In this document: positions 8,708-17,604 of the stretch, one piece after another
Layout: each line of letters starts with the position of its first letter
Numbering within the stretch: position 1 is the stretch's first letter
Assembly: GCA_964602055.1 (NCBI GenBank)
Contig: CAZRPU010000005.1
Coordinates: 1-64,000 of the forward strand
DNA from: JACPLA01 sp964602055
GTDB lineage: Bacteria > Bacteroidota > Ignavibacteria > UBA10030
DNA: 64,000 bases
Direction of reading: 5' to 3'
The notes under the pieces: model-generated
The model's database searches: none
Told to the model about the DNA's origin: nothing
Seen by the model: the letters and a program-made list of their open reading frames with translations, nothing else
Made by a program: the position numbers and the translations under genes

Positions 8708-10123
8708 TTACGGCGCCGTCTGGTTGGACGAAAGGTGGAGGCTGTTCTCCGCGTGGGCCCTCGAGACATTGGTCAGAAACGCAGCAGCGAGGCAGATGAG
8801 GAGCAACGCCTCCCTTTCGATGAAGACGTTGGAGGTAACCGTCACCACGAGCATGCTGATCAGAACGGCCCACGCCGCATGAACGAATGCCCTACTGCTG
8901 CCGTGTGGGGAGAATAGGGCCAGGCGTAAACCGCGCCACATGATAATAGCGTAGAAACCCAAGAAAGCCGTTGCCCCGACGAGCCCGACTTTGAAGATCA
9001 GGAAAAGATATCCGTTGTGAGAATACCATGTTTCAGAGGTTGTCCCATATATCAGATTGAAATACCGGAACGAGGTGCCGTACCCGGATCCCAATAACGG
9101 ACTTCTCAGTATCGCATCAATTATCGCGACAGATTCGGCTATTCTGTTGGTAAAGGAAATATCCTGAAAGGCTTCACCAGAAGAGAGAAATCTGCTGAAG
9201 ATCGATGAAATCACCACCTCTCCAACGGCTCCCCCAAAACTGAGAAGGACAATCGCTCCTACCAGAATCACGCCGGCCGAGCCAAACATCATTGCGATTT
9301 TCTTCCGCGGCTCCGCAAGGAGGAACAGCACAAAAATGGAAATCATCGTGCCAATCCAAAACCCTCTCGTAAAGGTGGCCGTGAGGGCCGCTCCATTGAG
9401 CGCAAGCACACCGACAACCAGAACCCGGAACCGAAGAGACCCAACGCTGTGAATCAAGAGGGCGGATGTCAGAACAACCATGGAAAAGAAGAAATGAACA
9501 CTCCCGGGCTGGCGTTTTCCGATCAAGCCGCCTGAAAACTCCGCCGCCAGGGCTGTTGAGGTGTACATGGTAACATTGTAGAGGGCCAGCCCTGCCGAGA
9601 GGATGAAGAGGGCCGCGATGACCCCTTTTTTCCCCCGATCAGTCTTCAGAATATCCAACGCAGGAAAGAAGAGAAACAGAACGGAGGTCGTGAGAATCTC
9701 GCGGAACCACAGCGTGAGAACAGCGCGATTGAGGAGACCGACGCCGAGAGATAAGACGGAAATGACCAGGAACACGAGGAGCCACGCACCCGCCGGCTCT
9801 GTCACAAGATTCGCAGAGCGAAAGAGAATGCGGCTGACAAACCAAAACGCGAGAAAGCCAAAAAAATAAAGGCCGAAGAGAATTTCACCTGCCGATATGC
9901 CCTCTGTCCTCTGGAGAAATACGGCATGAAAGAGGATGGCGAAGAAAAGCCATACTTCGGGTTTTTGGTACGTCCACCAGAGAAAAGCGCCGCCGATGAA
10001 GGCAAGAGGAAGGTAGAGTGCTCCGTCCAGGAGTGCGCTCACCCCGACCGCCAGGAGGAGAACGAGAAGGAAGAGAGAATTGACCGGACGGGAAATCGCT
10101 GTAAACTCGATCGGAGAGGTCAT
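8708..10123 (-). CDS. O-antigen ligase/polymerase family protein (Wzy/WaaL-like)
   Basis: A 471-residue inner-membrane protein with about 10-12 hydrophobic helices. A large loop in the second half holds GSGYGTSF and YSHNGYLFLIFKVG, the conserved histidine region of the Wzy_C/O-antigen ligase family. FTRGFWIG is the family arginine motif. Given the Wzx, Wzz and Wza neighbours, the likely job is polymerising repeat units at the periplasmic face. Lipid-A ligase activity cannot be excluded from sequence alone. It sits 15 bases after the Wzz-like gene. Confidence 0.88.
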   Translation of the reverse strand: MTSPIEFTAISRPVNSLFLLVLLLAVGVSALLDGALYLPLAFIGGAFLWWTYQKPEVWLFFAILFHAVFLQRTEGISAGEILFGLYFFGFLAFWFVSRILFRSANLVTEPAGAWLLVFLVISVLSLGVGLLNRAVLTLWFREILTTSVLFLFFPALDILKTDRGKKGVIAALFILSAGLALYNVTMYTSTALAAEFSGGLIGKRQPGSVHFFFSMVVLTSALLIHSVGSLRFRVLVVGVLALNGAALTATFTRGFWIGTMISIFVLFLLAEPRKKIAMMFGSAGVILVGAIVLLSFGGAVGEVVISSIFSRFLSSGEAFQDISFTNRIAESVAIIDAILRSPLLGSGYGTSFRYFNLIYGTTSETWYSHNGYLFLIFKVGLVGATAFLGFYAIIMWRGLRLALFSPHGSSRAFVHAAWAVLISMLVVTVTSNVFIEREALLLICLAAAFLTNVSRAHAENSLHLSSNQTAP

Positions 10124-10138
10124 GATGTGTTGCCGGTT

Positions 10139-11353
10139 TCAGGTACCCGGAGTCTCTTCCTTTTTGCCTTTCCCCATTCGCAGGAGCGACCGAAGGGCTC
10201 GTCCGACCTCCGGCCGATGCATGATCATTCCGCGATACCGTTCTGAGAGCAACGCCCACAAAACGCATCCCATCAGCGCTGCGAGCATGGAACTCAGGAC
10301 AATGATGGACCGCTTGGGGCTTGATTTCTTTTCGGGAGGAACCGCCCTGTCGAGAACGAGCAGTACGGGAACCTCTTTCTGCTCGTCGATTTTTGCCTGT
10401 TCATAGAGGGGAATGAGAAACTCGAGCATTTTCTGGTGAATGAGGACGTCGCGCAAGAGGCGCATCGATTGAACGCCGGTTTCGGGAATCGCGGAGACTT
10501 TCTTGTTCAATTCATCCAGTTCCACACGGGCCCTCTGGAGCGCCCCGTCTTCCGATGAGACCGTTCGCTGGAGAATCCCAAGCTCCACCTCTTTCAGCGC
10601 CTTTGCAGCGTAGATGTCCGCAATTGCCGAAAGCCCCGTGCCCCGCTCATCCAACAAGACCATCATCCCGGATTCCTCCTGATACGCTTTCAGACTGTCC
10701 TCTCTCTGCCTCAGGAGTGCTTTTGTGGCGTCGACCTGTTTTTCGAGGAACTCCTTGTTGCTCCGCGCGTTCCTCGTCGCCAACTCGATGCTCATGCGGT
10801 TGAGAACCTCGACGAGGTAGTTGGCCATGTCTGCCGCCCGCTGCCGATCGCGGTCGAAAACCGAAATGGTGAGGTACTCTTCCGGCTCGATCTCGAACTG
10901 GACGTTCTCCACAAGACTCTTGACAGCCGATTCCATCAGCGTGTCGGGAATGTCGTACACGGTAAAGAGGTCGAACTTCCTCACAACCTCCTCCATCGCC
11001 GAGCGGCTGCCAAGGATCGCCAGGTAATTGTACAATCCCGGTCCCTGCAGGGCCGACCCGAGACGGCCCGAGGTCGTGATGCTGCGCAGAAGAGATCCTG
11101 CTGCTCCGGCGGGACTCAGCGTGCTCGACTCCTTGGGGGGGAGAATGGAGGCCGAAGACTTGTACCAATTGGGAAGAAGAAGGCTCACGATCACGGCAAA
11201 GAGTGTGACAATGCCCGTCACCTTGAGGATGAAACCTCTCCACCTCACGAGGAGATTGAGAAATTCATACCATCCGATCGGCTGACGATAGCGAAGCAGT
11301 TCGCCTTCCTGCGGTTCCGCTGCGTGGAGATCTGTGTTGTCGTTGTGATCCAT
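10139..11353 (-). CDS. Chain-length determinant protein (Wzz/GNVR family)
   Basis: A 404-residue polysaccharide co-polymerase that sets polymer length together with the polymerase. An N-terminal Wzz domain with a membrane helix (about residues 40-62) is followed by a periplasmic region with long alpha-helical coiled-coil stretches and a GNVR-type segment. A second membrane helix lies near the C-terminus (about 345-365). There is no C-terminal tyrosine kinase domain, so it is the kinase-less class. The next gene downstream is the polymerase and the next upstream is the Wza-like export protein. Confidence 0.9.
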   Translation of the reverse strand: MDHNDNTDLHAAEPQEGELLRYRQPIGWYEFLNLLVRWRGFILKVTGIVTLFAVIVSLLLPNWYKSSASILPPKESSTLSPAGAAGSLLRSITTSGRLGSALQGPGLYNYLAILGSRSAMEEVVRKFDLFTVYDIPDTLMESAVKSLVENVQFEIEPEEYLTISVFDRDRQRAADMANYLVEVLNRMSIELATRNARSNKEFLEKQVDATKALLRQREDSLKAYQEESGMMVLLDERGTGLSAIADIYAAKALKEVELGILQRTVSSEDGALQRARVELDELNKKVSAIPETGVQSMRLLRDVLIHQKMLEFLIPLYEQAKIDEQKEVPVLLVLDRAVPPEKKSSPKRSIIVLSSMLAALMGCVLWALLSERYRGMIMHRPEVGRALRSLLRMGKGKKEETPGT

Positions 11354-11383
11354 AGTCCGGTCCGATTCTCGGTTGTGGCGTTC

Positions 11384-13063
11384 CTATTTGGAGAGCTGCA
11401 GGATGATGACCGTCATGCTGAGGACAACGCTGATGAAGCTCGCTGCCTGGCTGACCAGATTGAGATAATAGCCCGTGGGGTACCGGATGTCCTTCGGCAC
11501 CCAGACGAAATCGCCCGGCTCGATGGAGGTTTCTCCGGGACTCAGCCACTCTCTCGATGTTCTCTTGATGACGCGTGTGTCGCCCTCCTCCGCTTCTTCT
11601 CCGTACCCCCCGGCCTGCTGAATGTAGTACCGGACATCTGCCCCTTCCTTGTAGGCAACAAAGCCCGGCGTTGCTACCTGGCCGTAGACATACACCGTCT
11701 TTTGCGCATTCGGCACAAAAATGATGTCACCATCCTTGAGGATGACGTCTTTTGAGCGGTCGCTGTGATGAAACAGCCCCACGAAGTCGGTCGCAACCCT
11801 TCCGCGGCGCAGGCTGGATTCGAGATCATAGTAGGCGCGTTCTTCGGGTGTCACGAGCCGATCGGCCATACGGAGGTTCATCATGGCCTCGCGTCCCGTT
11901 TCCATGATCGACCCGTCAGCAGCGAGCTGTTTCCGCTCGATTTCCGCCATGGGCAGATAGGCCGCAGCGGTGAATCCCCCGGCCCTGGCAATAACGGACG
12001 AAAGCCGCGTGCTGTCGCGCGTAATCGGATACATGCCCGGAAACTGCACTTCGCCTCTCACGTGCACTTTGAAATCGCCCCGATGGTCCACTCTTTCTCT
12101 CACAAGGATACGGTCTTTGTTTTGCAGGGGGATGTCGCTTGCGGTCCCCCGAAGAATGGCGGAAACATCGATGACGGACGTTACCGAAGAAGCGCCATCG
12201 GGCGGAAACCGCGTCAGTTCAACGTTTGCGGAATCCCCTCCGGGCGTCAGCCCCTGAGCAACGCGCAGCATCGTTCCGAGGCTGTCTCCCTCCCGGTATT
12301 CGTATTGGGACGGGACGTTCACCGCGCCGTAAACGCTCACGGCAGCCTGCTCGATACTGCGCGGCGGGACCACGACGATATCGCCTTCATGCAGAAAAGG
12401 ATTATCCTTGCTGCTGCGGAACGCATAAAACCGGTCCAGATCAACAAGCCGATCGGCCATCCCCTTGCGCCTCAGGATGATGCGCCGCGTCGAAAAAGGT
12501 GCCGCGACAGGCTTCGCTTCCCCCTCCATGCGCTGGTTCGCCTGCGCAAGGACTTTGTCGACGCGCGAAACAGCGCTCGAGACGTACGGCCCCGGTTTTT
12601 CCACAGAACCCAGTACGGTCACCACAAATTGCCTTGGTGCGAAAAGCGTCAGCGACGGCTTCACGGCCTTGAACGCCTTCAGGACTTCTCTCTTGAGCGC
12701 CTGAAGCGTTGTCCCGCTTGCCTCGAATTCACCTCCGCCCGGGACGATCAGCTTGCCTTCGGGACTGACAAACAGCTGAACGGCGCTGATGCCCCCAACC
12801 CCCGGAATATGAAAGCTAAAGACGTCGTTGGGACCCACGATGTATTCGGACTCGTCGATTGTTTCTTCAATCGGGATGGGGCGGAATGAGCCGGGCGCAC
12901 GGTTCTCCTGGTCGGCAAACGTTTCTCTGGAAGTTCCGAGGAGCCGATTTCCGGCTCCGGTGTTTTGCTGATTCGACTGCGAAGGCGAGACGGCAACAAA
13001 CCATGGCAGCAACAGCGCTGCGGCAACGAACCTTCCGAGTGTTCCCCTGTTATCTGTTGTCAT
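11384..13063 (-). CDS. Polysaccharide export outer-membrane protein with SLBB domains (Wza-like)
   Basis: A 559-residue export channel component. The ATG at 13063 is chosen because GGAGG stands five bases upstream and a signal peptide follows at once (hydrophobic AAALLLPWFVAV). Next comes the polysaccharide-export domain (YIVGPNDVFSFHIPG) and several SLBB beta-grasp repeats (for example VTVLGSVEKPGPYV, VSVYGAVNVPSQYEY, VHVRGEVQFPGMYPI, VYVYGQVATPGFVAY). The C-terminus has a hydrophobic helix. No lipobox cysteine follows the signal peptide, unlike E. coli Wza. The start overlaps the end of rmlB by 14 bases. Confidence 0.93.
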   Translation of the reverse strand: MTTDNRGTLGRFVAAALLLPWFVAVSPSQSNQQNTGAGNRLLGTSRETFADQENRAPGSFRPIPIEETIDESEYIVGPNDVFSFHIPGVGGISAVQLFVSPEGKLIVPGGGEFEASGTTLQALKREVLKAFKAVKPSLTLFAPRQFVVTVLGSVEKPGPYVSSAVSRVDKVLAQANQRMEGEAKPVAAPFSTRRIILRRKGMADRLVDLDRFYAFRSSKDNPFLHEGDIVVVPPRSIEQAAVSVYGAVNVPSQYEYREGDSLGTMLRVAQGLTPGGDSANVELTRFPPDGASSVTSVIDVSAILRGTASDIPLQNKDRILVRERVDHRGDFKVHVRGEVQFPGMYPITRDSTRLSSVIARAGGFTAAAYLPMAEIERKQLAADGSIMETGREAMMNLRMADRLVTPEERAYYDLESSLRRGRVATDFVGLFHHSDRSKDVILKDGDIIFVPNAQKTVYVYGQVATPGFVAYKEGADVRYYIQQAGGYGEEAEEGDTRVIKRTSREWLSPGETSIEPGDFVWVPKDIRYPTGYYLNLVSQAASFISVVLSMTVIILQLSK

Positions 13064-14060
13064 ACATCCTCCGGTAATACTCCTTGTACTCTCCGCTGAC
13101 AATGCGTTCCCACCACGGCCTGTTGTCGAGATACCACTGGATAGTGCTTGCCAGTCCCTGTTCAAACTTCACCGAGGGTTTCCAGCCGCATTCACCGCGG
13201 ATTTTCGAAGAGTCAATCGCATAGCGGCGGTCATGCCCGGGCCTGTCCTTCACAAACCGGATCAGCGATTCCGGTTTCTCCAGGTGCTTCAGGATGAGTT
13301 TCACCACATCGAGATTCTTCATCTCGTTGTTGCCGCCGATGTTATAGACTTCGCCTGCCTTTCCCCGTTCCAGGAGAACGTCGATAGCCGAACAATGGTC
13401 CTCGACGTGCAGCCAGTCCCGGATATTCATCCCGTCGCCGTAGACAGGAAGAGGTTTATCGGCCAATGCATTCACGATCATGAGAGGAATGATCTTTTCG
13501 GGAAACTGATACGGTCCGTAGTTGTTCGAACATCGCGTAACGACAGCCGGCATCTGAAATGTGTGGTGATACGCCAGGACAAGCATGTCGGCGGAGGCTT
13601 TGCTCGCTGCGTAGGGACTGTTCGGATGGAGAGGCATTGACTCGGAGAAACTTCCCGTCGGTCCGAGGGATCCATAGACCTCGTCCGTGGAGATCTGCAG
13701 GAACTTTCCGACTCCGGCTTCGCGTGCGGCATCCAGAAGGACCTGGGTCCCCGCAATATTCGTCTGAACGAATTCCGCCGCCGACGCGATGCTCCGGTCT
13801 ACATGCGTTTCTGCCGCGACATTGATGACTGCGTCAAACGAATGCCGTGCGAACAGGGCGGCAACCTTTTTCCCGTCGCCGATGTCTCCCTGCTCGAAGA
13901 GAAGCCGGGGATCATTCCGGACCGCCTCGAGGTTTTCGAGGTTTCCGGCGTAGGTGAGCTTGTCGAGATTGACAATCCGCACGTCGCGGTGCTTTCGCAT
14001 CAGAAACATGATGAGATTGCTTCCGATAAAGCCGGCACCGCCGGTGACAAGAAGATTCAT
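13050..14060 (-). CDS. rmlB: dTDP-glucose 4,6-dehydratase
   Basis: A 336-residue extended short-chain dehydrogenase. It converts dTDP-glucose to dTDP-4-keto-6-deoxyglucose, the second step towards dTDP-rhamnose and other deoxysugars. The start at 14060 places the NAD-binding motif GGAGFIGSN right at the N-terminus. Other hallmarks are INVAAETHVDRSI, STDEVYGSLG, the YxxxK pair in SPYAASKASAD, NNYGPYQFPEK and RDWLHVEDHC. It is the first gene of the exopolysaccharide operon, about 170 bases downstream of a strong promoter. RmlA, RmlC and RmlD are not in this window. Confidence 0.95.
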   Translation of the reverse strand: MNLLVTGGAGFIGSNLIMFLMRKHRDVRIVNLDKLTYAGNLENLEAVRNDPRLLFEQGDIGDGKKVAALFARHSFDAVINVAAETHVDRSIASAAEFVQTNIAGTQVLLDAAREAGVGKFLQISTDEVYGSLGPTGSFSESMPLHPNSPYAASKASADMLVLAYHHTFQMPAVVTRCSNNYGPYQFPEKIIPLMIVNALADKPLPVYGDGMNIRDWLHVEDHCSAIDVLLERGKAGEVYNIGGNNEMKNLDVVKLILKHLEKPESLIRFVKDRPGHDRRYAIDSSKIRGECGWKPSVKFEQGLASTIQWYLDNRPWWERIVSGEYKEYYRRMYDNR

Positions 14061-14239
14061 GGCACGCAATCGTTTTCTCCTATGGGGAAAGGCCTTACGC
14101 ACATCGAAGATCGATGGGCGGCACAATGTCAACCGGGACAACAGCGGGAAAGCAGCAGTACGGAATGGGTCGAAAGGTTACACTTGTGCAGTACCAAGAG
14201 GCAGGGAAACAGGTTCCTTTGAGGGTGTCTGAATGAAGA

Positions 14240-14268
14240 AACCTACAGAAATTTCGGCCGATTGTCAA
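14240..14268 (-). promoter_or_regulatory. Promoter of the exopolysaccharide operon
   Basis: On the minus strand TTGACA (14263-14268) is followed by a 17-base spacer and TAGGTT (14240-14245). It lies directly after the argS stop codon and would leave a 5' leader of about 170 bases before the rmlB ATG. I saw no JUMPstart/ops GGCGGTAG element in that leader. Confidence 0.6.
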
Positions 14269-14274
14269 ACGAGG

Positions 14275-15927
14275 CTACATCTTCTCGGGCGCCGAAATTC
14301 CCATGATTTTCAAGCCGTTTGCAAGAACGGTTTTCGCCGCCCAGCTCAGCGCGAGCCGGGAAAGGGAGAGATTCCTCTCCGGAAGAACGACGCGGTGATC
14401 ATGATAGAACTTGTGGAAGGCGGTCGCAACGTCGCCGAGATATGCCGGAAGCCGGTGAGGCTCAAGGCTCTGTGCGGTCGCTTCCACCACCTCGGGGAAA
14501 TTCAGGAGAAGTTTGACCAGCGCCATTTCGGAGGGTTCCTTCAGCAGGCGCAAATCGGCATGGACGAGGTCGTTTTCTTTCCGAAGGATTTGTTCCGTCT
14601 CCGCAAAGCGGAGGATGCCCGCAATGCGCGCGTGGGCATACTGAAGATAGTAGACCGGATTTTTTTCGGAATGCTCTCTCGCAAGGTCCAGATCGAATTC
14701 AAGATGGCTGGAATTCGACCGCATGACAAAAAAGAACCTCACGGCATCGGGACCGACTTCGTCCAGAAGCTCGTCGAGGGTGACAAAGTTGGCGGCGCGC
14801 TTCGACATCTTCACCTGCTCTCCGTTGCGGAGGAGCGTCACGAACTGATGGATAACCACTTTGACGCGGCCCGGGTCGTAGCCAAGAGCTTTGATGCCTC
14901 CAAGCACGTCGGGAATCGTGGCCACGTGATCCGCACCGAAGATGTCCACGATGAGCTCGAACCCTCTGCGGAACTTCTCCCGATGGTACGCAATATCGGG
15001 GAGCCGGTAGGTCGGTTCACCCGTGCTCTTGATAATGACGCGATCCTGATCAAGGCCGAGTTCCGTCGCTTTGAACCAAACCGCTCCCTCCTTGTCGTAG
15101 GCAAGACCTTTCGCGCGCAGCTCCGCGACAACCTCTTTGATCGTTCCATTCGTGTACAGAGAGTCTTCATTAAAGAAGACATCGAACCGGACACCCATCC
15201 GGCCAAGGACATCCTTGATCGCCGCAAAAAGAACCTCCTCCGAGGCCTTTTGACAGAATGCGAGGGCCTTCTCGGCCGGCTGCGTGAGAAGCGTGTCCTT
15301 TTTCGACGCCCGGATGGTTTCGGCTATTTCGCGGATATAGTCCCCCTGATACCCATCTTCCGGAAATGGTACTGACGGATCGAAGAGCTGCCGGTAGCGG
15401 GCGAACGTGGATTCCGCCAGCTTCTGCATTTGTCTGCCGGCGTTGTTATAATAGTACTCCCTCGTAACGTCGTGTCCGGTCCAGGCCAGAAGGTTCGCAA
15501 GAGTATCGCCAATAGCCGCCTGCCTCCCGTGTCCCACGCTCAGCGGGCCCGTCGGATTGGCGCTGACAAACTCGACTTGCGTTTTCTTTCCATGCCCGCT
15601 GTCGGAACGGCCGAAGGCGTCCCCCTGCTCGAAGACCGCCGCCAGACTCTTTGTGTAGAATGAATCGCTGAAACGGAAGTTGATGAAGCCCGGTCCCGCG
15701 ATTTCCACGCTCGTCACGAGGTCGCGGTCAAGGTTCATCGCTTTCACGAGTTCCTCTGCGAGAGCTCTCGGTTTCTTCCCGAGGCTCTTTGCCAGCGTCA
15801 GGGCAATGTTCGTCGTCAGGTCGCCATGAGACTCCTGTTTGGGGCGCTCGAAGGGAATCGTGCCCTCATGTACGATCTGAAGGGCCACCAGTGCATCGTG
15901 TATCTGTTTTGTGAGATGGGGAATCAT
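14275..15927 (-). CDS. argS: Arginyl-tRNA synthetase
   Basis: A 550-residue class I aminoacyl-tRNA synthetase that charges tRNA-Arg. It has the N-terminal additional domain, the HIGH-type signature in ANPTGPLSVGHGRQA (GHGR in place of HIGH, usual for ArgRS), a KMSKS-like VKMSKRAANFVTLD, and a C-terminal DALR anticodon-binding domain ending in MGISAPEKM. Length is normal. The ATG overlaps the rsfS stop by four bases, so it is the last gene of a four-gene unit. Confidence 0.97.
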   Translation of the reverse strand: MIPHLTKQIHDALVALQIVHEGTIPFERPKQESHGDLTTNIALTLAKSLGKKPRALAEELVKAMNLDRDLVTSVEIAGPGFINFRFSDSFYTKSLAAVFEQGDAFGRSDSGHGKKTQVEFVSANPTGPLSVGHGRQAAIGDTLANLLAWTGHDVTREYYYNNAGRQMQKLAESTFARYRQLFDPSVPFPEDGYQGDYIREIAETIRASKKDTLLTQPAEKALAFCQKASEEVLFAAIKDVLGRMGVRFDVFFNEDSLYTNGTIKEVVAELRAKGLAYDKEGAVWFKATELGLDQDRVIIKSTGEPTYRLPDIAYHREKFRRGFELIVDIFGADHVATIPDVLGGIKALGYDPGRVKVVIHQFVTLLRNGEQVKMSKRAANFVTLDELLDEVGPDAVRFFFVMRSNSSHLEFDLDLAREHSEKNPVYYLQYAHARIAGILRFAETEQILRKENDLVHADLRLLKEPSEMALVKLLLNFPEVVEATAQSLEPHRLPAYLGDVATAFHKFYHDHRVVLPERNLSLSRLALSWAAKTVLANGLKIMGISAPEKM

Positions 15928-16358
15928 GAGGTGCCTGCGGCCCTGCCTGTCCGCCGTGTCCGGGTTGCCTTGCGTGTACGGGCCGCGGACCGCGTCACGG
16001 CGGGAAGAATCTTCACGGTTTTTCCGCTATCGAAGACGGGATGAATCTTCGCATCGTTCCAGAGGCGTTCCAGATTGTAGAACATGCGCATATCCCGGTG
16101 AAACACATGCACAACGACGTCCACGTAGTCGAGAAGAATCCACTGTCTCACATGGAACCCTTCCGTATGCCAGACGTCCATTCCTTTCTTTTCCATCCCC
16201 TCGCGAATCGCATCAGCGATCGCTTTCACCTGCGGTTCCGAATCGCCGGAACACACGACGAAAAAATCCGTGGCCGAGCTCTTCTTCCGCAGGTCCATGA
16301 GAATGACGTCGGATGCTTTTTTCGAAAGCGCAAATCCTGCGATTGTTTTTGCCACCAT
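15924..16358 (-). CDS. rsfS: Ribosomal silencing factor RsfS (Iojap/YbeB family)
   Basis: A 144-residue protein. RsfS binds ribosomal protein L14 and blocks joining of ribosomal subunits when nutrients are short. The start at 16358 (MVAKTIAGFALSKKASDVILMDL) matches the family N-terminus. The core is SSATDFFVVCSGDSEPQVKAIADAI, then HVRQWILLDYVDVVVHVF and FYNLERLWNDAK. An unusual extra C-terminal tail of about 20 residues is rich in Arg, Thr and Ala. It lies between the LytR_C gene and argS. Confidence 0.93.
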   Translation of the reverse strand: MVAKTIAGFALSKKASDVILMDLRKKSSATDFFVVCSGDSEPQVKAIADAIREGMEKKGMDVWHTEGFHVRQWILLDYVDVVVHVFHRDMRMFYNLERLWNDAKIHPVFDSGKTVKILPAVTRSAARTRKATRTRRTGRAAGTS

Positions 16359-16383
16359 GCGTGCAGTCACGCGGTCTTTCCTC

Positions 16384-16878
16384 CTACTGAAATGGCTGAA
16401 GCGTGCGAAAATCCTTTCCGATGTACACGGACACGTCCAGATAGAGATTTTTGTCGATTTTCTGAACGACCTGAGTTTCAGGCACTCCGATCGCTTTTGC
16501 AACACGTATCGCCGCTTCTCTGTTTCCCGTACGGTCGATGACGAGGGTCGCCTCCACATCTCCTGCATAATTTCCCATTTCGACGACATCGAAGCCGCGG
16601 CTGCGTAGAAAATCAGTCATCCGTTGTGCAAGTTTCGATTGCCCGGTGCCGTTCAGCACGTCCAGCTGAATGGTGTGGAGCTTTTCGTTCAGAAGGACCT
16701 CCGATTCGGAGGTGCGGTCGGAAAACACCGTCGTAAGAACCGCAACGGCAACGAGAAGCGGAATCCCTCCGGCCAGCAGCAGCCGGACAAGACGTCGAAA
16801 CTGCGGGGAGTGCGGGGATGGTTCCGAAAGCCGGTGTGCCGGGGATTGCGGGGATGGAGCGCTTTCTTGATCAACCAT
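16384..16878 (-). CDS. Membrane-anchored LytR C-terminal domain (LytR_C) protein
   Basis: A 164-residue protein with a Ser/Pro-rich cytoplasmic N-terminus, one transmembrane helix (about residues 32-52, LLLAGGIPLLVAVAVLTTVF) and a C-terminal LytR_C fold starting at IQLDVLNGTGQSKLAQRMTDFL. LytR_C domains usually sit at the end of LytR-CpsA-Psr cell-wall ligases. Here the domain stands alone, with no catalytic LCP domain. Its position just before rsfS is, from memory, recurrent in Bacteroidota. The function is unknown. Confidence 0.8.
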   Translation of the reverse strand: MVDQESAPSPQSPAHRLSEPSPHSPQFRRLVRLLLAGGIPLLVAVAVLTTVFSDRTSESEVLLNEKLHTIQLDVLNGTGQSKLAQRMTDFLRSRGFDVVEMGNYAGDVEATLVIDRTGNREAAIRVAKAIGVPETQVVQKIDKNLYLDVSVYIGKDFRTLQPFQ

Positions 16879-16971
16879 TCTTATGAAGGACGGGGCAGAA
16901 AAACGAGAAACCGAACGGCCTCAGCGACTGCGGGGCGCCCGGTTTCAGAACAACCAGAGAAAACCATGCTT

Positions 16972-17469
16972 TTAGTGTTGCTCCTCGTCTGAAAAACCCA
17001 ATCCGTTATTGAACATCGATGAACGGTTCATGCCCCACCAATACATTGACGGAAGCTGCCGGTACTGAATCTGCAACAACATGTTTTCCGAAGGGCGGTA
17101 ATTGAGCTGAGCACGGCTCAGATAAATGCCGCTCAGGTCCCTGGAGTTGCCAAAGGAACTGAAGGGGGAGTGCTGAAGGCTTACGTCGAACTGAACGTCG
17201 AGGGGGTTGGCAATCTTGTAATAGAGGCTGTTCGTATAGACCCCCAGGGACAGTCCCTGTCCGCCCATCGTGGTGTAGGAAAGGGAATAGCTCTGACGCA
17301 TCGAGAACCTGCTTGGATCGAACCATCCGAAGAGGAGGTTGGAGCTTTCCGCCCGGACGAGCGATTCGCTCACGCTGGGGCGCGGTTCAACCTGCTGTTT
17401 GAACTGTGCCATCAAGGGTAGTGACATGCACGCCACGGTTACCGCAATCGCTCTCACGCGTCCCATCAT
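16972..17469 (-). CDS. Predicted exported outer-membrane-associated protein of unknown function
   Basis: A 165-residue protein with a signal peptide (AIAVTVACMSLPLMAQ, cleavage after about residue 21). The mature part alternates polar and aromatic residues as beta-barrel or surface proteins do (SMRQSYSLSYTTMGGQGLSLGVYTNSLYYKI, MLLQIQYRQL). It ends with a short acidic tail. GGGAGG precedes the start by a good distance and a very good promoter lies upstream. It is the first gene of the unit leading to argS. I do not recognise a characterised family. Confidence 0.75.
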   Translation of the reverse strand: MMGRVRAIAVTVACMSLPLMAQFKQQVEPRPSVSESLVRAESSNLLFGWFDPSRFSMRQSYSLSYTTMGGQGLSLGVYTNSLYYKIANPLDVQFDVSLQHSPFSSFGNSRDLSGIYLSRAQLNYRPSENMLLQIQYRQLPSMYWWGMNRSSMFNNGLGFSDEEQH

Positions 17470-17502
17470 CTCTGCCTCCCAATGCTCATTGTTCCAGCGG
17501 GT

Positions 17503-17531
17503 ATGATACCGAAATCCACGCTGATTGTCAA
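17503..17531 (-). promoter_or_regulatory. Promoter for the unit 17469 to argS
   Basis: Minus-strand TTGACA (17526-17531), a 17-base spacer and TATCAT (17503-17508) make a near-consensus housekeeping promoter about 35 bases before the start codon at 17469. Confidence 0.7.
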
Positions 17532-17550
17532 GTTTTGTGGAAGACCACTC

Positions 17551-17579
17551 CGCGAAAAGAAAAACGCCGGATCACCGAC
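17551..17579 (-). terminator. Possible intrinsic terminator after the sprA-to-nucleotidyltransferase run
   Basis: On the minus strand a short stem (GTCGG/CCGGC with one T-G pair, loop TGAT) is followed by TTTTTCTTTT. It lies 25-50 bases past the stop of the nucleotidyltransferase gene. The stem is short, so this is tentative. Confidence 0.4.
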
Positions 17580-17604
17580 TCCACAAAAACCGGGACGCAC
17601 GTGG

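Noticed and set aside
11765..12889. Open frame of 374 codons on the plus strand opposite the Wza-like gene
   Set aside because: It is antisense to SLBB repeats and its sequence is not protein-like.
14233..15375. Open frame of 380 codons on the plus strand opposite argS
   Set aside because: It is antisense to an intact argS and shows no recognisable motif.
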